A program made the position numbers and the translations under genes. Of a stretch of 64,000 nt of DNA, positions 11,501-19,047 are shown piece after piece (positions within the stretch are counted from its first letter, which is position 1; each line of letters opens with the position of its first letter). The notes beneath the pieces were generated by a model that was not told where the DNA came from, did not search any database, and was given only the letters and a program-made list of their open reading frames with translations. Source of the DNA: Pirellulales bacterium (GTDB lineage: Bacteria; Planctomycetota; Planctomycetia; Pirellulales; JAEUIK01); NCBI GenBank assembly GCA_019694435.1, contig JAIBBZ010000001.1, positions 310,001 through 374,000 on the forward strand, written 5' to 3'.

Positions 11501-11649
11501 TGGCCGAATTGAACGTGCAGCGCCAGCCCGGGGCTCCGCCTCAGCACCTGACGGCCGCACAAATCCGCTTTCAGCCGTCGACGAACAAGGTCGACATCGA
11601 CGGGGCCAGTTTCCTCGACCTGAGCACCCCACCACGACCGCCGCGCTAA
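8569..11649 (+). CDS. Large membrane-anchored OstA/LptC-LptA-like protein
   Basis: A 1026-residue protein with one N-terminal membrane segment (about residues 7-27) followed by a long, mostly beta-rich extracytoplasmic region. Several stretches resemble the OstA/LptA-LptC beta-jellyroll: repeated short strands such as RLQVRGDTLKAKVLV and VLIEANHLHVDQ, then HVTITGEPAHVKARGLVLDG around residues 660-690, and near the C-terminus HLTAAQIRF and NKVDIDGASF. A Pro/Ala-rich linker lies around 560-600. It is not a recognised family to me; position after kdsD-kdsC, where lptC and lptA normally sit, and the anchor plus beta-repeat layout suggest a role in carrying lipopolysaccharide-like glycolipid across the periplasm. 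This function is inferred. Confidence 0.7.
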   Translation: MLNKLTRSLFTLFLMLMALGTYRLLAVPLIEPPAERRATTHHVSDPKWHEKVRARQRKGLSALFPEGAWQLEAPFVLETDRAKLIFREYENLPDGRISINPCTMIFVPNDAELTDDERRQRAMVLEAPQGAKLRFDKPLDLRKTSFGRLIASELAGPLTLRSAGREPGPEDDLYIETSDLMINEVDGTTPQPIVFRQGGNAGQGVGLRIEFVSTVPSATAHKQSVSGIKSLSILRDITLELLIDTGSALPADRGSAPQPTGERQLAPLRIRCVGPLEYDALRYALSFQQRVEVTRVNPVGAPDELRCDLLLLELMLKPNPDGSIPVPSGGFKLPKLQPKRLEARGDEVELRSPNSEVVAFGQKLEYDFLTGAVGVSSQKTASIQYQRHEIHAPQIYYWPEPNRRIGSFVANRAGWLRGVLPGEQAQQVEAHWTQDLRLRPDQQNPAAYVLSVRGEAHLAAVGLGSLDAGEIHAWLLEAPPEYSPAAQVAATMQIAAATGAPLPTPPVSPNSPALRLVPDKLRATNNVHVESPRLVTHANLLELWFENLPVTAPALPEGGPALGPIAALPTGPVQGAGNPPQAASTARDQAATNPATDAPASRLQVRGDTLKAKVLVRGTQTQLSNLVLAGNVRLDEIDRRDTTQPPVLIEANHLHVDQSDPAHGHVTITGEPAHVKARGLVLDGAQIHLEQQSDHLWVDGAGHMVLPVDRDLQGQPAAVQQMLDLLWAGRMDFNGQEAQFERDVIAQLSGQTLRTANLRVHLDAPLDFENPGSSRPNLDWLQCAGGVEMENRTFNGNQPTSIAKLSLVDLHLEQRTGELQGAGPGGLSVVRLGGDDAAARLPGANGLPILGPPPGAPPGSAGLSYLGVRFQGKMTGNLQRRTTTFHEQVRVAYGPVARWDESLDPDNPGPLRPRDILLNCQQLTATQVDSPTGGERSFELEATGNPFVEGQQFTARGQRLAYVEAKDILVLAGSGRQLAELNVQRQPGAPPQHLTAAQIRFQPSTNKVDIDGASFLDLSTPPRPPR

Positions 11650-11662
11650 TCCGGCCCGCGCG

Positions 11663-12772
11663 CTACACGTCGAAGCTCGGATCAAAATCCAGCCCGAACG
11701 TCTCAGCCACCGCGCGATTGGTCACGCGCCCCTGGTACAGATTGATGGCCCGGGCCAGCGGCTTCGAGCGCTGGGCCGCAGCCGTGATGCCCGCAGCGGC
11801 AATCCGCAGGGCCCACGGCAGCGTCACGTTGCACAAGGCATAGGTGCTCGTTCGTCCTACCGCGCCGGGCATGTTCGTCACGCAGTAGTGCACAACCTGG
11901 TCGACGACGTATGTCGGCTCGCTGTGCGTCGTCGGCCGGCTGGTTTCGACGCAGCCGCCCTGATCGATGGCCACGTCGATGATGACCGCGCCGGGCTTCA
12001 TCAGCGCGAGATGCTCGCGTTCGACCAGCCGCGGCGCCTTCGCTCCCGGAATCAGCACCGCGCCGATCACCAGATCGGCCAACTGCAACTGTTCGCGGAT
12101 CGTATGCCGATCGCTGAACAACGTATCGACGTTCGGCGGCATCGTGTCGTCGAGATATCGCAGCCGATCCATGTTGATATCGAGAATTCGTACCGCTGCG
12201 CCGAAGCCCGCGGCCACCTTGGCCGCGTTCGCGCCCACCACGCCGCCGCCGAGCACCACGATGTGGGCAGGCGCCACGCCCGGGACGCCGCCGAGCAAAA
12301 TGCCGCGTCCCATCTGCGGACGCTCGAGGAATTTAGCCCCCTCCTGAATGCTCATGCGTCCCGCCACTTCGCTCATCGGCGTCAGCAGTGGCAACCGGCC
12401 GTTCTCGTCGCGCAAGGTCTCGTAGGCCACGGCCGTAGCGCCGGTGCGCAACACCTCCTCGGTCAATTGCCGGTCGGCGGCAAAATGAAAATAAGTGAAC
12501 ACCGTCTGCCCGCGACGCAACAGCGGCCATTCGGCCGCCAGCGGCTCTTTGACCTTCACGATCAGTTCGGCCCGGCCATAAATCTCGTCGGCCGTCGCCA
12601 CGAGGACGGCGCCTTGCGCTTCGTAGGCCGCGTCGGACAAGCCGGAACCCAGCCCCGCGCCGCACTGGACGAGCACCTCGTGGCCCGCCCGGCACAGCTC
12701 TTCGACGCCGACCGGCAACATGCCGACGCGATATTCGTCCCGCTTGATTTCCTTCGGCACGCCGACGATCAC
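11663..12772 (-). CDS. ald: Alanine dehydrogenase
   Basis: A 369-residue NAD-dependent enzyme that reversibly deaminates L-alanine to pyruvate and ammonia. It starts (V)IVGVPKEIKRDEYRVGM, the family N-terminus, and has the Rossmann motif VVLGGGVVGANAAKVAAGFGA (split here: GGGVVGANAA near residue 175) and the substrate residues in KVKEP and the TYFHFA block. The GTG at 12772 is preferred over the GTG at 12781 because the AAGGAG ribosome site (12781-12786) would overlap the latter but lies 8 bases before the former. The length matches the usual 370. Rhamnulokinase lies 38 bases upstream on the same strand. Confidence 0.94.
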   Translation of the reverse strand: MIVGVPKEIKRDEYRVGMLPVGVEELCRAGHEVLVQCGAGLGSGLSDAAYEAQGAVLVATADEIYGRAELIVKVKEPLAAEWPLLRRGQTVFTYFHFAADRQLTEEVLRTGATAVAYETLRDENGRLPLLTPMSEVAGRMSIQEGAKFLERPQMGRGILLGGVPGVAPAHIVVLGGGVVGANAAKVAAGFGAAVRILDINMDRLRYLDDTMPPNVDTLFSDRHTIREQLQLADLVIGAVLIPGAKAPRLVEREHLALMKPGAVIIDVAIDQGGCVETSRPTTHSEPTYVVDQVVHYCVTNMPGAVGRTSTYALCNVTLPWALRIAAAGITAAAQRSKPLARAINLYQGRVTNRAVAETFGLDFDPSFDV

Positions 12773-12780
12773 GTCACCCA

Positions 12781-12786
12781 CTCCTT
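12781..12786 (-). promoter_or_regulatory. Ribosome-binding site that fixes the ald start
   Basis: AAGGAG on the minus strand. It is 8 bases from the GTG at 12772 and abuts the alternative GTG at 12781, so it supports the shorter reading of ald. Confidence 0.6.
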
Positions 12787-12810
12787 GTGTAGACCTAGCG
12801 CACGGGACAC

Positions 12811-14301
12811 CTAGGGCAACAACTGCTCAAATCGCCCGTAGGCTTCGTCCCAGGCTGCTGACTGGCGCGGCGAGTATTCTTCCGGAGCGAACGAGCGGCG
12901 TACGACGTCGCGGGCCTCGGCGATCGAGCCGACCGCGCCGGCGGCCATGGCCTGGACGAGCACGTTGCCCGTCGCCGTCGCCTCGACCGGCCCGGCCAGG
13001 ACGCGCCGCCCGCACGCATCGGCCGTGGCCTGGCACAGCTCGCGATTCTGCACGCCGCCGCCGACGATGTGAATCACGGCAAGTTGCGCGCCACTCAGTT
13101 GGGTGGCCTGTTCGAGCACTCGGCGCGACTTGAGCGCAATGCTCTCCAACGCGCAGCGGATCATCGCGCCTGGCCCGTCGGGCACCGTTTGTCCCGTGCG
13201 CCGGCAATACTCGGCAATCGCCTGCGGCATATCGCGGGGAGCGAGAAAATCGGGCGCGTCGGGATCGACCAGCGACACGCGCGGCGGCGCGGCAGCGGCC
13301 ATCTTGACCAGTGCGCCCCATTCGTAGCTCGTCCCGGCCTGGGCCCACGCGCGCCGACATTCCTGCACCAGCCACAGTCCCGTGATGTTTTTGAGCAGGC
13401 GATTTGTCCCGCCGACGCCGCCTTCGTTCGTGAAGTTCATGGCTGCGCACGCGTCGTTCACCACCGCGCGCGGCGTCTCCACCCCGGCCAAGGCCCAGGT
13501 GCCCGAGCTGATATAGGCCCACGTCGGTCGCTCGGCGGTCGGGTCGGCGGCGGGTACGGCCATCACGGCGCTGGCCGTGTCGTGCGTGCCCGGCAAAACC
13601 ACCTCCACGTTCGGCAGGTCCGTGGCCGCGGCCACGTGCCCGGCAAGCTTGCCCAGCCGCGTACCGGGCTGAACCAACTCGCCGAGTAGCCGCTGGGGCA
13701 ACTCGAAACGCTCGAACAGCTCGGTCGCCCAGCGCCCCGTGATCGGGTTGTAGAACTGCGTCGTCGTGGCGTTCGTCAACTCGTTGGCCTTGCGACCGGT
13801 GAGTAGCCAATGAAACATGTCGGGCATCAACAACAACGACTCGGCCACCTCCAGCAGCGGCGAGTTCTGCTCGGTCATCGCGATCAGTTGGAACAGCGTG
13901 TTGAACTGCATGAACTGCAAACCGGTCGCGGCGAAGATCTCGCTGCGCGGTACGCGTCGAAACGCCCGCTCCATCACCCCGTCGGTGCGGCGGTCGCGGT
14001 AGTGCACCGGATTGCCCAGGAGCACGTCGCCCCGGCCCAGCAGCGCGAAATCGACACCCCAGGTGTCGACGCCCACCGAGACGATTTGACCGCGGTACTG
14101 TGTGGCCGCCTGCCGCAGCCCCGCCTGGATCTCTTGCCATAGTCGGAGCACGTCCCAATGCAGCGTGCCGCCAACTTGGACGGGCCCATTCTCGAACCGG
14201 TGGACCTCTTCGAGGCGCAGTCGCTGACCGTCAAAAACACCTGCCAAGACGCGTCCGCTCGACGCCCCCAGATCAACGGCCAAATACACCTGATGAGCCA
14301 T
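12811..14301 (-). CDS. rhaB: Rhamnulokinase (FGGY carbohydrate kinase)
   Basis: A 496-residue FGGY-family kinase. The N-terminal ATPase motif VDLGASSGRVLAG (about residues 8-20), the VGVDTWGVDFALL segment, the GTHDTASAV phosphate-binding loop and the C-terminal IVGGGVQNRELCQ motif (about 430-442) are all present; VDTWGVDFALL and the HYRD segment are typical of RhaB, which phosphorylates L-rhamnulose at O-1. No rhamnose isomerase or aldolase gene is beside it, so other parts of the pathway must be elsewhere, or the kinase serves another ketose. ATG at 14301; a longer reading to 14343 is not supported. ald follows closely on the same strand. Confidence 0.88.
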   Translation of the reverse strand: MAHQVYLAVDLGASSGRVLAGVFDGQRLRLEEVHRFENGPVQVGGTLHWDVLRLWQEIQAGLRQAATQYRGQIVSVGVDTWGVDFALLGRGDVLLGNPVHYRDRRTDGVMERAFRRVPRSEIFAATGLQFMQFNTLFQLIAMTEQNSPLLEVAESLLLMPDMFHWLLTGRKANELTNATTTQFYNPITGRWATELFERFELPQRLLGELVQPGTRLGKLAGHVAAATDLPNVEVVLPGTHDTASAVMAVPAADPTAERPTWAYISSGTWALAGVETPRAVVNDACAAMNFTNEGGVGGTNRLLKNITGLWLVQECRRAWAQAGTSYEWGALVKMAAAAPPRVSLVDPDAPDFLAPRDMPQAIAEYCRRTGQTVPDGPGAMIRCALESIALKSRRVLEQATQLSGAQLAVIHIVGGGVQNRELCQATADACGRRVLAGPVEATATGNVLVQAMAAGAVGSIAEARDVVRRSFAPEEYSPRQSAAWDEAYGRFEQLLP

Positions 14302-14609
14302 GTTGTTCACCCTGCCGTGCGGAGCAGTTCGCCAGGGAGTCAATCGTGATGGCTCGACAACCCATCGTCAAGCTATTGCTGGCCAATGACTTACGCTCGA
14401 TCGACCGCGGTTTGGCCCGAATCGGTGCGGCGTCAAAACAGGTAATGGCTCAATCGGCGAGCCGCGACTGGACGATGAAACTGCTAGTCGACGCTATACT
14501 TGACCTAGATGACCAACTTAGTAATATTTCACGGCACGTCGCCTTTCTGGATTGGGAGGGGGCGCGAGCAGCCCCGAGCCTTATGCATCACGCGGCGAGA
14601 CCTGCATCC
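14302..14609. other. 308-base region between rhaB and cysH
   Basis: This divergent region holds the cysH promoter described separately. The cysH frame stays open through most of it (from 14349), but that stretch has no family similarity that I can see and includes the promoter, so I leave it non-coding. Confidence 0.6.
14500..14527 (+). promoter_or_regulatory. cysH promoter with possible Rrf2/IscR-like half-site
   Basis: TTGACC (14500-14505) and TAATAT (14522-14527) with a 16-base spacer, in a locally AT-richer patch 82 bases before the cysH start. The -35 is embedded in ATACTTGACC (14496-14505), which fits the left half of the IscR type 1 consensus (ATASYYGAC); the right side does not complete the palindrome. 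The Rrf2-family gene downstream of cysH makes it a plausible binding place. Confidence 0.55.
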
Positions 14610-15479
14610 ATGACACGCGGCACTGCTGGCGAAGAGACCCAGTCCACGGCCTCGAGCATCGACGATCGCGCGGCCGCGATGGGGCTCAGCGTCGTCTATC
14701 CCGCGCAGGACGAACCGGCTGTATCCCCGACGGCTGCGTCCCCGACCGCTGGGCCGGCGTCCGCACCGACCGTTCGCGCGGCCACGCCGGAAGAGCTGGC
14801 CTTCTTCGCCGAGTCGAGCGCCCGGCTCGAAACCGCCCAGCCCGAAGAAATCATCGCCTGGGCCGTCGAGCACTACTTTCCGAAGCTCGGCATGGCCACG
14901 GCCTTCGGGCCCGAAGGCTGCGCGATCATCCACATGCTCGCGAAGATTCAGCCCAAGGTTTACGTGTTCAATCTCGACACGGGCTACCAGTTCCCAGAGA
15001 CGCTCGAATTGCGCGACCGCATCGCCGAGCGCTATGGCATCGAGGTCGAGCTGCGTCGTCCCGCGACGACCGTCGCCGAATACGAAGCGATCAACGGCGG
15101 TCCGGTCTACCCGCACGAACCCGACCGCTGCTGCCAGGAGCGCAAGTTGAGCGTGCTGCGCACGGCGGCGACCGAATTGAACGCCTGGATGAGCGGCATC
15201 CGGCGCGATCAAAGCGCCGACCGCGCGCAGGCGAAGATCGTCGGCTGGGACAAGAAGTTCGGCCTGGTCAAAATCAGCCCCTTGGCCAACTGGACCAAGC
15301 AAGACGTCTGGAAGCTGATCACCGACGAGAACATTCCCTACAACCCGCTGCACGACCAAGGCTACACGAGCATTGGTTGCTGGCCCTGCACGCGGGCCGT
15401 GGCATTTGGCGAAGACGAGCGCGCCGGCCGTTGGAGCGGATTCAAGAAGACCGAATGCGGTCTGCACTCGGCCGACTGA
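14610..15479 (+). CDS. cysH: Adenylyl-sulfate reductase (assimilatory, 4Fe-4S type CysH)
   Basis: A 289-residue CysH-family enzyme of assimilatory sulfate reduction. The P-loop-like PP-motif region is AFGPEGCAIIH (about residues 98-108) and the C-terminal catalytic Cys283 is in TECGLH. A Cys-Cys pair (174-175) and a CxxC (Cys257/Cys260 in GCWPC) give the four-cysteine signature that binds a 4Fe-4S cluster. In this family the cluster marks enzymes that reduce APS rather than PAPS. The first 58 residues are Ala/Pro/Thr-rich and poorly conserved; ATG at 14610 is the best supported start, with a second Met at residue 24. The Rrf2 gene follows 67 bases later. Confidence 0.92.
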   Translation: MTRGTAGEETQSTASSIDDRAAAMGLSVVYPAQDEPAVSPTAASPTAGPASAPTVRAATPEELAFFAESSARLETAQPEEIIAWAVEHYFPKLGMATAFGPEGCAIIHMLAKIQPKVYVFNLDTGYQFPETLELRDRIAERYGIEVELRRPATTVAEYEAINGGPVYPHEPDRCCQERKLSVLRTAATELNAWMSGIRRDQSADRAQAKIVGWDKKFGLVKISPLANWTKQDVWKLITDENIPYNPLHDQGYTSIGCWPCTRAVAFGEDERAGRWSGFKKTECGLHSAD

Positions 15480-15546
15480 TCCGCGCCGCGCACCCCGGAC
15501 CCATCGCCGATCGCCAGGCACGGCCGACCCGAGGCGGAACCCGACC

Positions 15547-15978
15547 GTGAGAATCTCCGCCAAGACCGAGTACGCCTGCATCGCCATGCTCGAGTTGGCG
15601 GCCGCCTATGGCACCGACCTGCCGGTGCAGATTCGCCGCATCGCCGATCGCCACGCGATCCCCTCGCGGTTCCTCGTGCAGATCCTGCTGCAGCTCAAGG
15701 GAGCCGGCTTCGTCACCAGCACGCGCGGCGCCGCCGGTGGCTATCAACTCGCCAAGCCGCCCGACGAAATCTCGCTCGCCGAGGTGATGCAGGTCATCGA
15801 AGGCACGGCCGACAGCGAGCCCACCAGCAGCGCTTCGCCCGAGTCGCGCGCCGCCCAGGTGCTGATGGACGTATGGCGCGAGGCGGCCGACGTGCAACAG
15901 CAGCTCTTGGCCGGCGTGACGTTCGCCGATCTGCTCGATCGCGCCCGCGCCAAGGGCGAAAACATGTACTACATCTAG
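15547..15978 (+). CDS. Rrf2-family transcriptional regulator without cluster cysteines
   Basis: A 143-residue winged-helix protein that begins with the family signature (V)RISAKTEYACIAMLELA and has the recognition-helix region SRFLVQILLQLKGAGFV followed by the wing STRGAAGGYQLAKPP. GTG at 15547 is the start expected for the family. The loop that carries three cysteines in IscR/NsrR has none here (SEPTSSASPES), and the only cysteine is Cys11, so it should not bind an iron-sulfur cluster. Among known members this resembles CymR, which acts with CysK to control sulfur genes. Position after cysH suggests control of sulfur assimilation, including its own operon; that is inference. Confidence 0.9.
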   Translation: MRISAKTEYACIAMLELAAAYGTDLPVQIRRIADRHAIPSRFLVQILLQLKGAGFVTSTRGAAGGYQLAKPPDEISLAEVMQVIEGTADSEPTSSASPESRAAQVLMDVWREAADVQQQLLAGVTFADLLDRARAKGENMYYI

Positions 15979-16077
15979 CGCATTTCTAGCGCGGGCGCCT
16001 CGACAAGCGGCCGCCAGCAGCGCACCCTGGTAGGTGGTTGCTGTGTGCCGACTTCCCCTGCCTGCGGAGCCGCTTCG

Positions 16078-17001
16078 ATGCGCCGATCGATCGCTGTCGT
16101 TTTCTCGCTGCTGATTTGCCTGGGCGCGCTGCCGTCCTTCGCCGCGGCCGAATCGCCCGCGCGCAAAGTGCTGTTCATCGGCATCGACGGTTGCCGGTTC
16201 GACGCGCTGCAAGCGGCCGACGCGCCGAATCTCGATCGACTGATCGCCGAGGGCGCGGTCGATCCCGACTGCCAGATTCTCGGCGAGCGCTATCAGAAGA
16301 ACGACACGATCAGCGGTCCCGGCTGGTCGAGCATCCTATGCGGCGTCTGGGCCGACAAGCACGGCGTGCACGACAACAGCTTCAACGGCCGCAACTACGA
16401 CGCCTTTCCACATTTCTTCACGCGGCTCAAAGAAGTCCGGCCCGAGGCCTTTACCGCCTCGGTGGCCACCTGGGTGCCGATCCAGGACTTCATCGTCCGC
16501 GATGCCAATATCGGGCTGAAGTTCACGCCGCCGGAGAACGACTATGTCATCGCCGACAAGGACGCCGCGGCCGCGGCTTGCAAGATCCTCACCGAAAACG
16601 ATCCGACGGTGCTCTTCTACTACATCGGCCAGGTCGACGAGACCGGGCACAAGAAAGGCTTCCACCCGACGGTCAAGGAATACACCGACGCCATCCACCA
16701 GGCCGACATCCACGTCGGCGAGGTGCTGGCCGCCCTGCACGCGCGGCCGAAGTTCGCCGAAGAACAGTGGCTCATCCTGGTCACCAGCGACCATGGTGGC
16801 AAAGGGCTCGGCCACGGCGGCGGGCACAACGATCCGGAGATCCGCAACAGCTTTCTGATCATCCACGGCGCCGCGGCCAAGCCCGGCCGGATCGAGGGCG
16901 AAACCTACCTGGTCGACGCGCCCGTCACCGCGCTCGGCTATCTGGGCGTCGAAGCCAAACCCGAATGGCAGCTCGACGGCCGCGTCGTGGGGCTGAAATA
17001 A
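16078..17001 (+). CDS. Secreted type I phosphodiesterase / nucleotide pyrophosphatase-like enzyme
   Basis: A 307-residue protein of the alkaline-phosphatase superfamily with a cleavable signal peptide (about residues 1-22, ending FAAAES). Metal-binding and catalytic features: FIGIDGCRFDAL (first Asp), the nucleophile Ser/Thr region GPGWSSILCG, DETGHKKGFH and SDHGGKGLGHGGGH (Asp-His-His). Members hydrolyse phosphodiester or pyrophosphate bonds in nucleotides, lipids or sugar phosphates; the substrate here is not defined. It probably acts in the periplasm. A VOC-family gene starts 12 bases after its stop. Confidence 0.85.
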   Translation: MRRSIAVVFSLLICLGALPSFAAAESPARKVLFIGIDGCRFDALQAADAPNLDRLIAEGAVDPDCQILGERYQKNDTISGPGWSSILCGVWADKHGVHDNSFNGRNYDAFPHFFTRLKEVRPEAFTASVATWVPIQDFIVRDANIGLKFTPPENDYVIADKDAAAAACKILTENDPTVLFYYIGQVDETGHKKGFHPTVKEYTDAIHQADIHVGEVLAALHARPKFAEEQWLILVTSDHGGKGLGHGGGHNDPEIRNSFLIIHGAAAKPGRIEGETYLVDAPVTALGYLGVEAKPEWQLDGRVVGLK

Positions 17002-17012
17002 AGCAGGCGCTC

Positions 17013-17510
17013 ATGGCAGGCACAGCAGACCGGGTGGGCGTCATCGCGGGGCTGTTCGAAACGCACATCGGCGTGACCGACCTGGCGCGCTCGACGGCCT
17101 TCTACTGCGAGCTGCTCGGACTGCAAGTCGGCCTGCGTGACGCGGCCCGCCGGGTCAATTTTCTCTGGGTCGGGCCACCCGGCGAGGCGATGCTCGGCCT
17201 GTGGGAACGCCCGGCCGTCGAGGTACATCGCCAGCACTTCGCGTTTCGCGCCGCGCTCGAAACGGTCCGGGACCGGGCCGTACCTTGGCTCCACGAGCGC
17301 GGACTTGCCTGTCGCAATTTTCTCCGCGACGGCACCGAGCGGCCCATGGTCTTTGGCTGGATGCCGGCGCTGTCGATCTACTTCGATGACCCCGACGGCC
17401 ACGAGCTGGAATTGATCGCCATGCTGCCCGACCCGCCGCGCGACGACGTGGGCGTCGTGTCGTGGGACGACTGGCAACGCCTCAACGGGCGCGTCGCCGC
17501 GCAGCAATAG
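17013..17510 (+). CDS. VOC-family (glyoxalase/bleomycin resistance) protein
   Basis: A 165-residue protein with two beta-alpha-beta-beta-beta units typical of the vicinal oxygen chelate fold. Candidate metal ligands are His in FETHIGVTDL (about residue 13), His in HRQHFAFR (about 75) and Glu in HELELIAML (about 130). Members are metal-dependent dioxygenases, isomerases or lyases, or resistance proteins; no specific substrate can be named. The ATG at 17013 lies 12 bases after the preceding phosphodiesterase gene, so the two are likely cotranscribed. Confidence 0.8.
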   Translation: MAGTADRVGVIAGLFETHIGVTDLARSTAFYCELLGLQVGLRDAARRVNFLWVGPPGEAMLGLWERPAVEVHRQHFAFRAALETVRDRAVPWLHERGLACRNFLRDGTERPMVFGWMPALSIYFDDPDGHELELIAMLPDPPRDDVGVVSWDDWQRLNGRVAAQQ

Positions 17511-17549
17511 GCTCGTCGCTGTTGCTGGCGAATGTCGACAAGTGTCGAC

Positions 17550-17580
17550 AAAAAAAGCCCCCGGCGAAGGGCCGGGGGCT
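17550..17580 (-). terminator. Intrinsic terminator of sat
   Basis: A perfect 10-base stem (17556-17565 with 17571-17580) and a 5-base loop, followed on the minus strand by a run of seven T (17550-17556, partly in the stem). It begins 37 bases after the sat stop, so it should end the sat transcript. The plus strand has no T-run after the stem. Confidence 0.85.
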
Positions 17581-17616
17581 CGATGTTTGTGGGCGCTGGC
17601 GATTCGCGGCCGGAAA

Positions 17617-18879
17617 CTAAGCCAGGCCCTTCATCGCTTCGGCCAGAATGCGCGACGTGCTGGGCCGCATGATCCGCGGGTCGACTTCCTTCCCTTCGAG
17701 CAGCGTCTTGCGCACGTCCTTGCCCGAGATGAACACCGGCTTCTCGTCCTTGTGGCGCTCCATCAGGTCGACCCGGCCGGCCGAATCGTAGTAGGCCGCG
17801 AACCCGACCTTGAGCGGCTTGATCTGCAGGTCGCCGCCCAGCTTGTCGAAGATTTCCTGAGCGTCGAAGTCGCCCCAGATGGCCGTGCCGTCGTGGTACG
17901 GGGCGTCGGCGTGCTTGCGGCCGATGACGATGTCGGTGTAGCCGAAGTTCTGGCGATAGATCGCGTGCATCACCGCTTCCTTCGGGCCGCCGTAGAACAT
18001 CTTGATGTCCAGGCCCAGCAGGATCACCCGGTCGGGCACTTCTTCGCCGCGCGGTCCCCAGAGAGCCCCGTCGCTGTCGCCTTCGCCGATCGCGCGCGAT
18101 TCGATCAGCGCCTCGTAGGTGTGCATCCGCACGTCGGCGTGCACGTCGTCGCCCTTGGTCTCGCCGATCAACGGGTTCAACACCGCGCCGGCGTTGTGGC
18201 CCGCGCGGACCAACTCTTCCAGGCCATAGACCAGGGCATACTCATGCGCCCGGTGCAACGGGTTGCGGGTCTGGAACGCGACCACGCGGTTCCAACCCTT
18301 GGTGGCCAGCAAGGCCCGCACTTCGCGCGGCGACAACACGTACTTGCCGAACTTCGGGTGCTTCGGCTGCGGCAGCACGCGAATCTTGCCGCCGATCAGG
18401 TGCGAGAACTTTTCGTCGCCCTTGAGCACCATGTCGGCGCCGGGGTGATCGGTCCGCTCGGTCAGATAGACCTGCTTCAGATAGCGCAGCTTGTCCCAGG
18501 GGAAGACGTCCGAGATCTCGAGCGTGGCGACGATGTCGCCCTTCGAGTTCACCAGCGCCACCTTCTGGCCCGCCTTGAGCGACGCGGCCTGCTCCGAGGT
18601 GACCGGCAGCGAGAGCGGAATGGTCCAGGCGTATTTCTTGCCGTTGTGCTCGATCACCGCTTCGTCGAGCACCCGGTTATAGGTGGCCGAGTCCATCGGT
18701 CCGACCAACGGACTCAACGCGCCGTCGCCGAAGCGGTAGACGGTCGACAAATCGGCGTCCGAGACGGGCACCTTCGCGAGCTTCGCGGCCTCGGCCTTGA
18801 AGGCGTCGATCTCGCCGGCCGGGACGGTGCAATTCACAGGTTCGCTGAGCCCGCCATGGGGCTTGATCAAATCGGCCAT
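17617..18879 (-). CDS. sat: Sulfate adenylyltransferase (ATP sulfurylase)
   Basis: A 420-residue homo-oligomeric ATP sulfurylase that makes adenylyl sulfate (APS) from sulfate and ATP. The nucleotide motif [11 protein letters not shown] (residues 203-213, with the HxxH histidines at 209 and 212) and the phosphate-loop region [10 protein letters not shown] are present, together with an N-terminal PUA-like domain (about 1-165). There is no C-terminal APS-kinase domain. It is on the opposite strand to cysH but in the same neighbourhood, and both enzymes use APS directly. It has its own promoter and terminator, so it forms a single-gene unit. ATG at 18879. Confidence 0.95.
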   Translation of the reverse strand: MADLIKPHGGLSEPVNCTVPAGEIDAFKAEAAKLAKVPVSDADLSTVYRFGDGALSPLVGPMDSATYNRVLDEAVIEHNGKKYAWTIPLSLPVTSEQAASLKAGQKVALVNSKGDIVATLEISDVFPWDKLRYLKQVYLTERTDHPGADMVLKGDEKFSHLIGGKIRVLPQPKHPKFGKYVLSPREVRALLATKGWNRVVAFQTRNPLHRAHEYALVYGLEELVRAGHNAGAVLNPLIGETKGDDVHADVRMHTYEALIESRAIGEGDSDGALWGPRGEEVPDRVILLGLDIKMFYGGPKEAVMHAIYRQNFGYTDIVIGRKHADAPYHDGTAIWGDFDAQEIFDKLGGDLQIKPLKVGFAAYYDSAGRVDLMERHKDEKPVFISGKDVRKTLLEGKEVDPRIMRPSTSRILAEAMKGLA

Positions 18880-18968
18880 CGCTCGCTGTACCCTCGCTAC
18901 GGCAGGAGATTGCAAAAGAGCCCTAACCTTCCCCACGCAGGCCCTCGGGCCCGCGGTGGAAACCAGGG

Positions 18969-18998
18969 AGTATAGAAAAGCCCTGCCGGCAAGGTCAA
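18969..18998 (-). promoter_or_regulatory. sat promoter
   Basis: On the minus strand TTGACC (18993-18998) and TATACT (18969-18974) with an 18-base spacer. It lies about 90 bases before the sat start. The -35 hexamer and the next base are the same as in the cysH promoter (TTGACCT), which could mean shared control. Confidence 0.65.
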
Positions 18999-19047
18999 CC
19001 GGCGGCGAATTGGGGTAGTGGGCTTGTTTGAGATCTAGCCGCGCCAC

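Noticed and set aside
12779..12781. GTG at 12781 as the ald start
   Set aside because: The ribosome site AAGGAG would overlap the start codon; the GTG at 12772 has proper spacing and gives the family N-terminus.
14349..14609. Extension of cysH upstream to 14349
   Set aside because: The frame stays open but the stretch shows no similarity to CysH and overlaps the promoter; the conserved enzyme begins after 14610.
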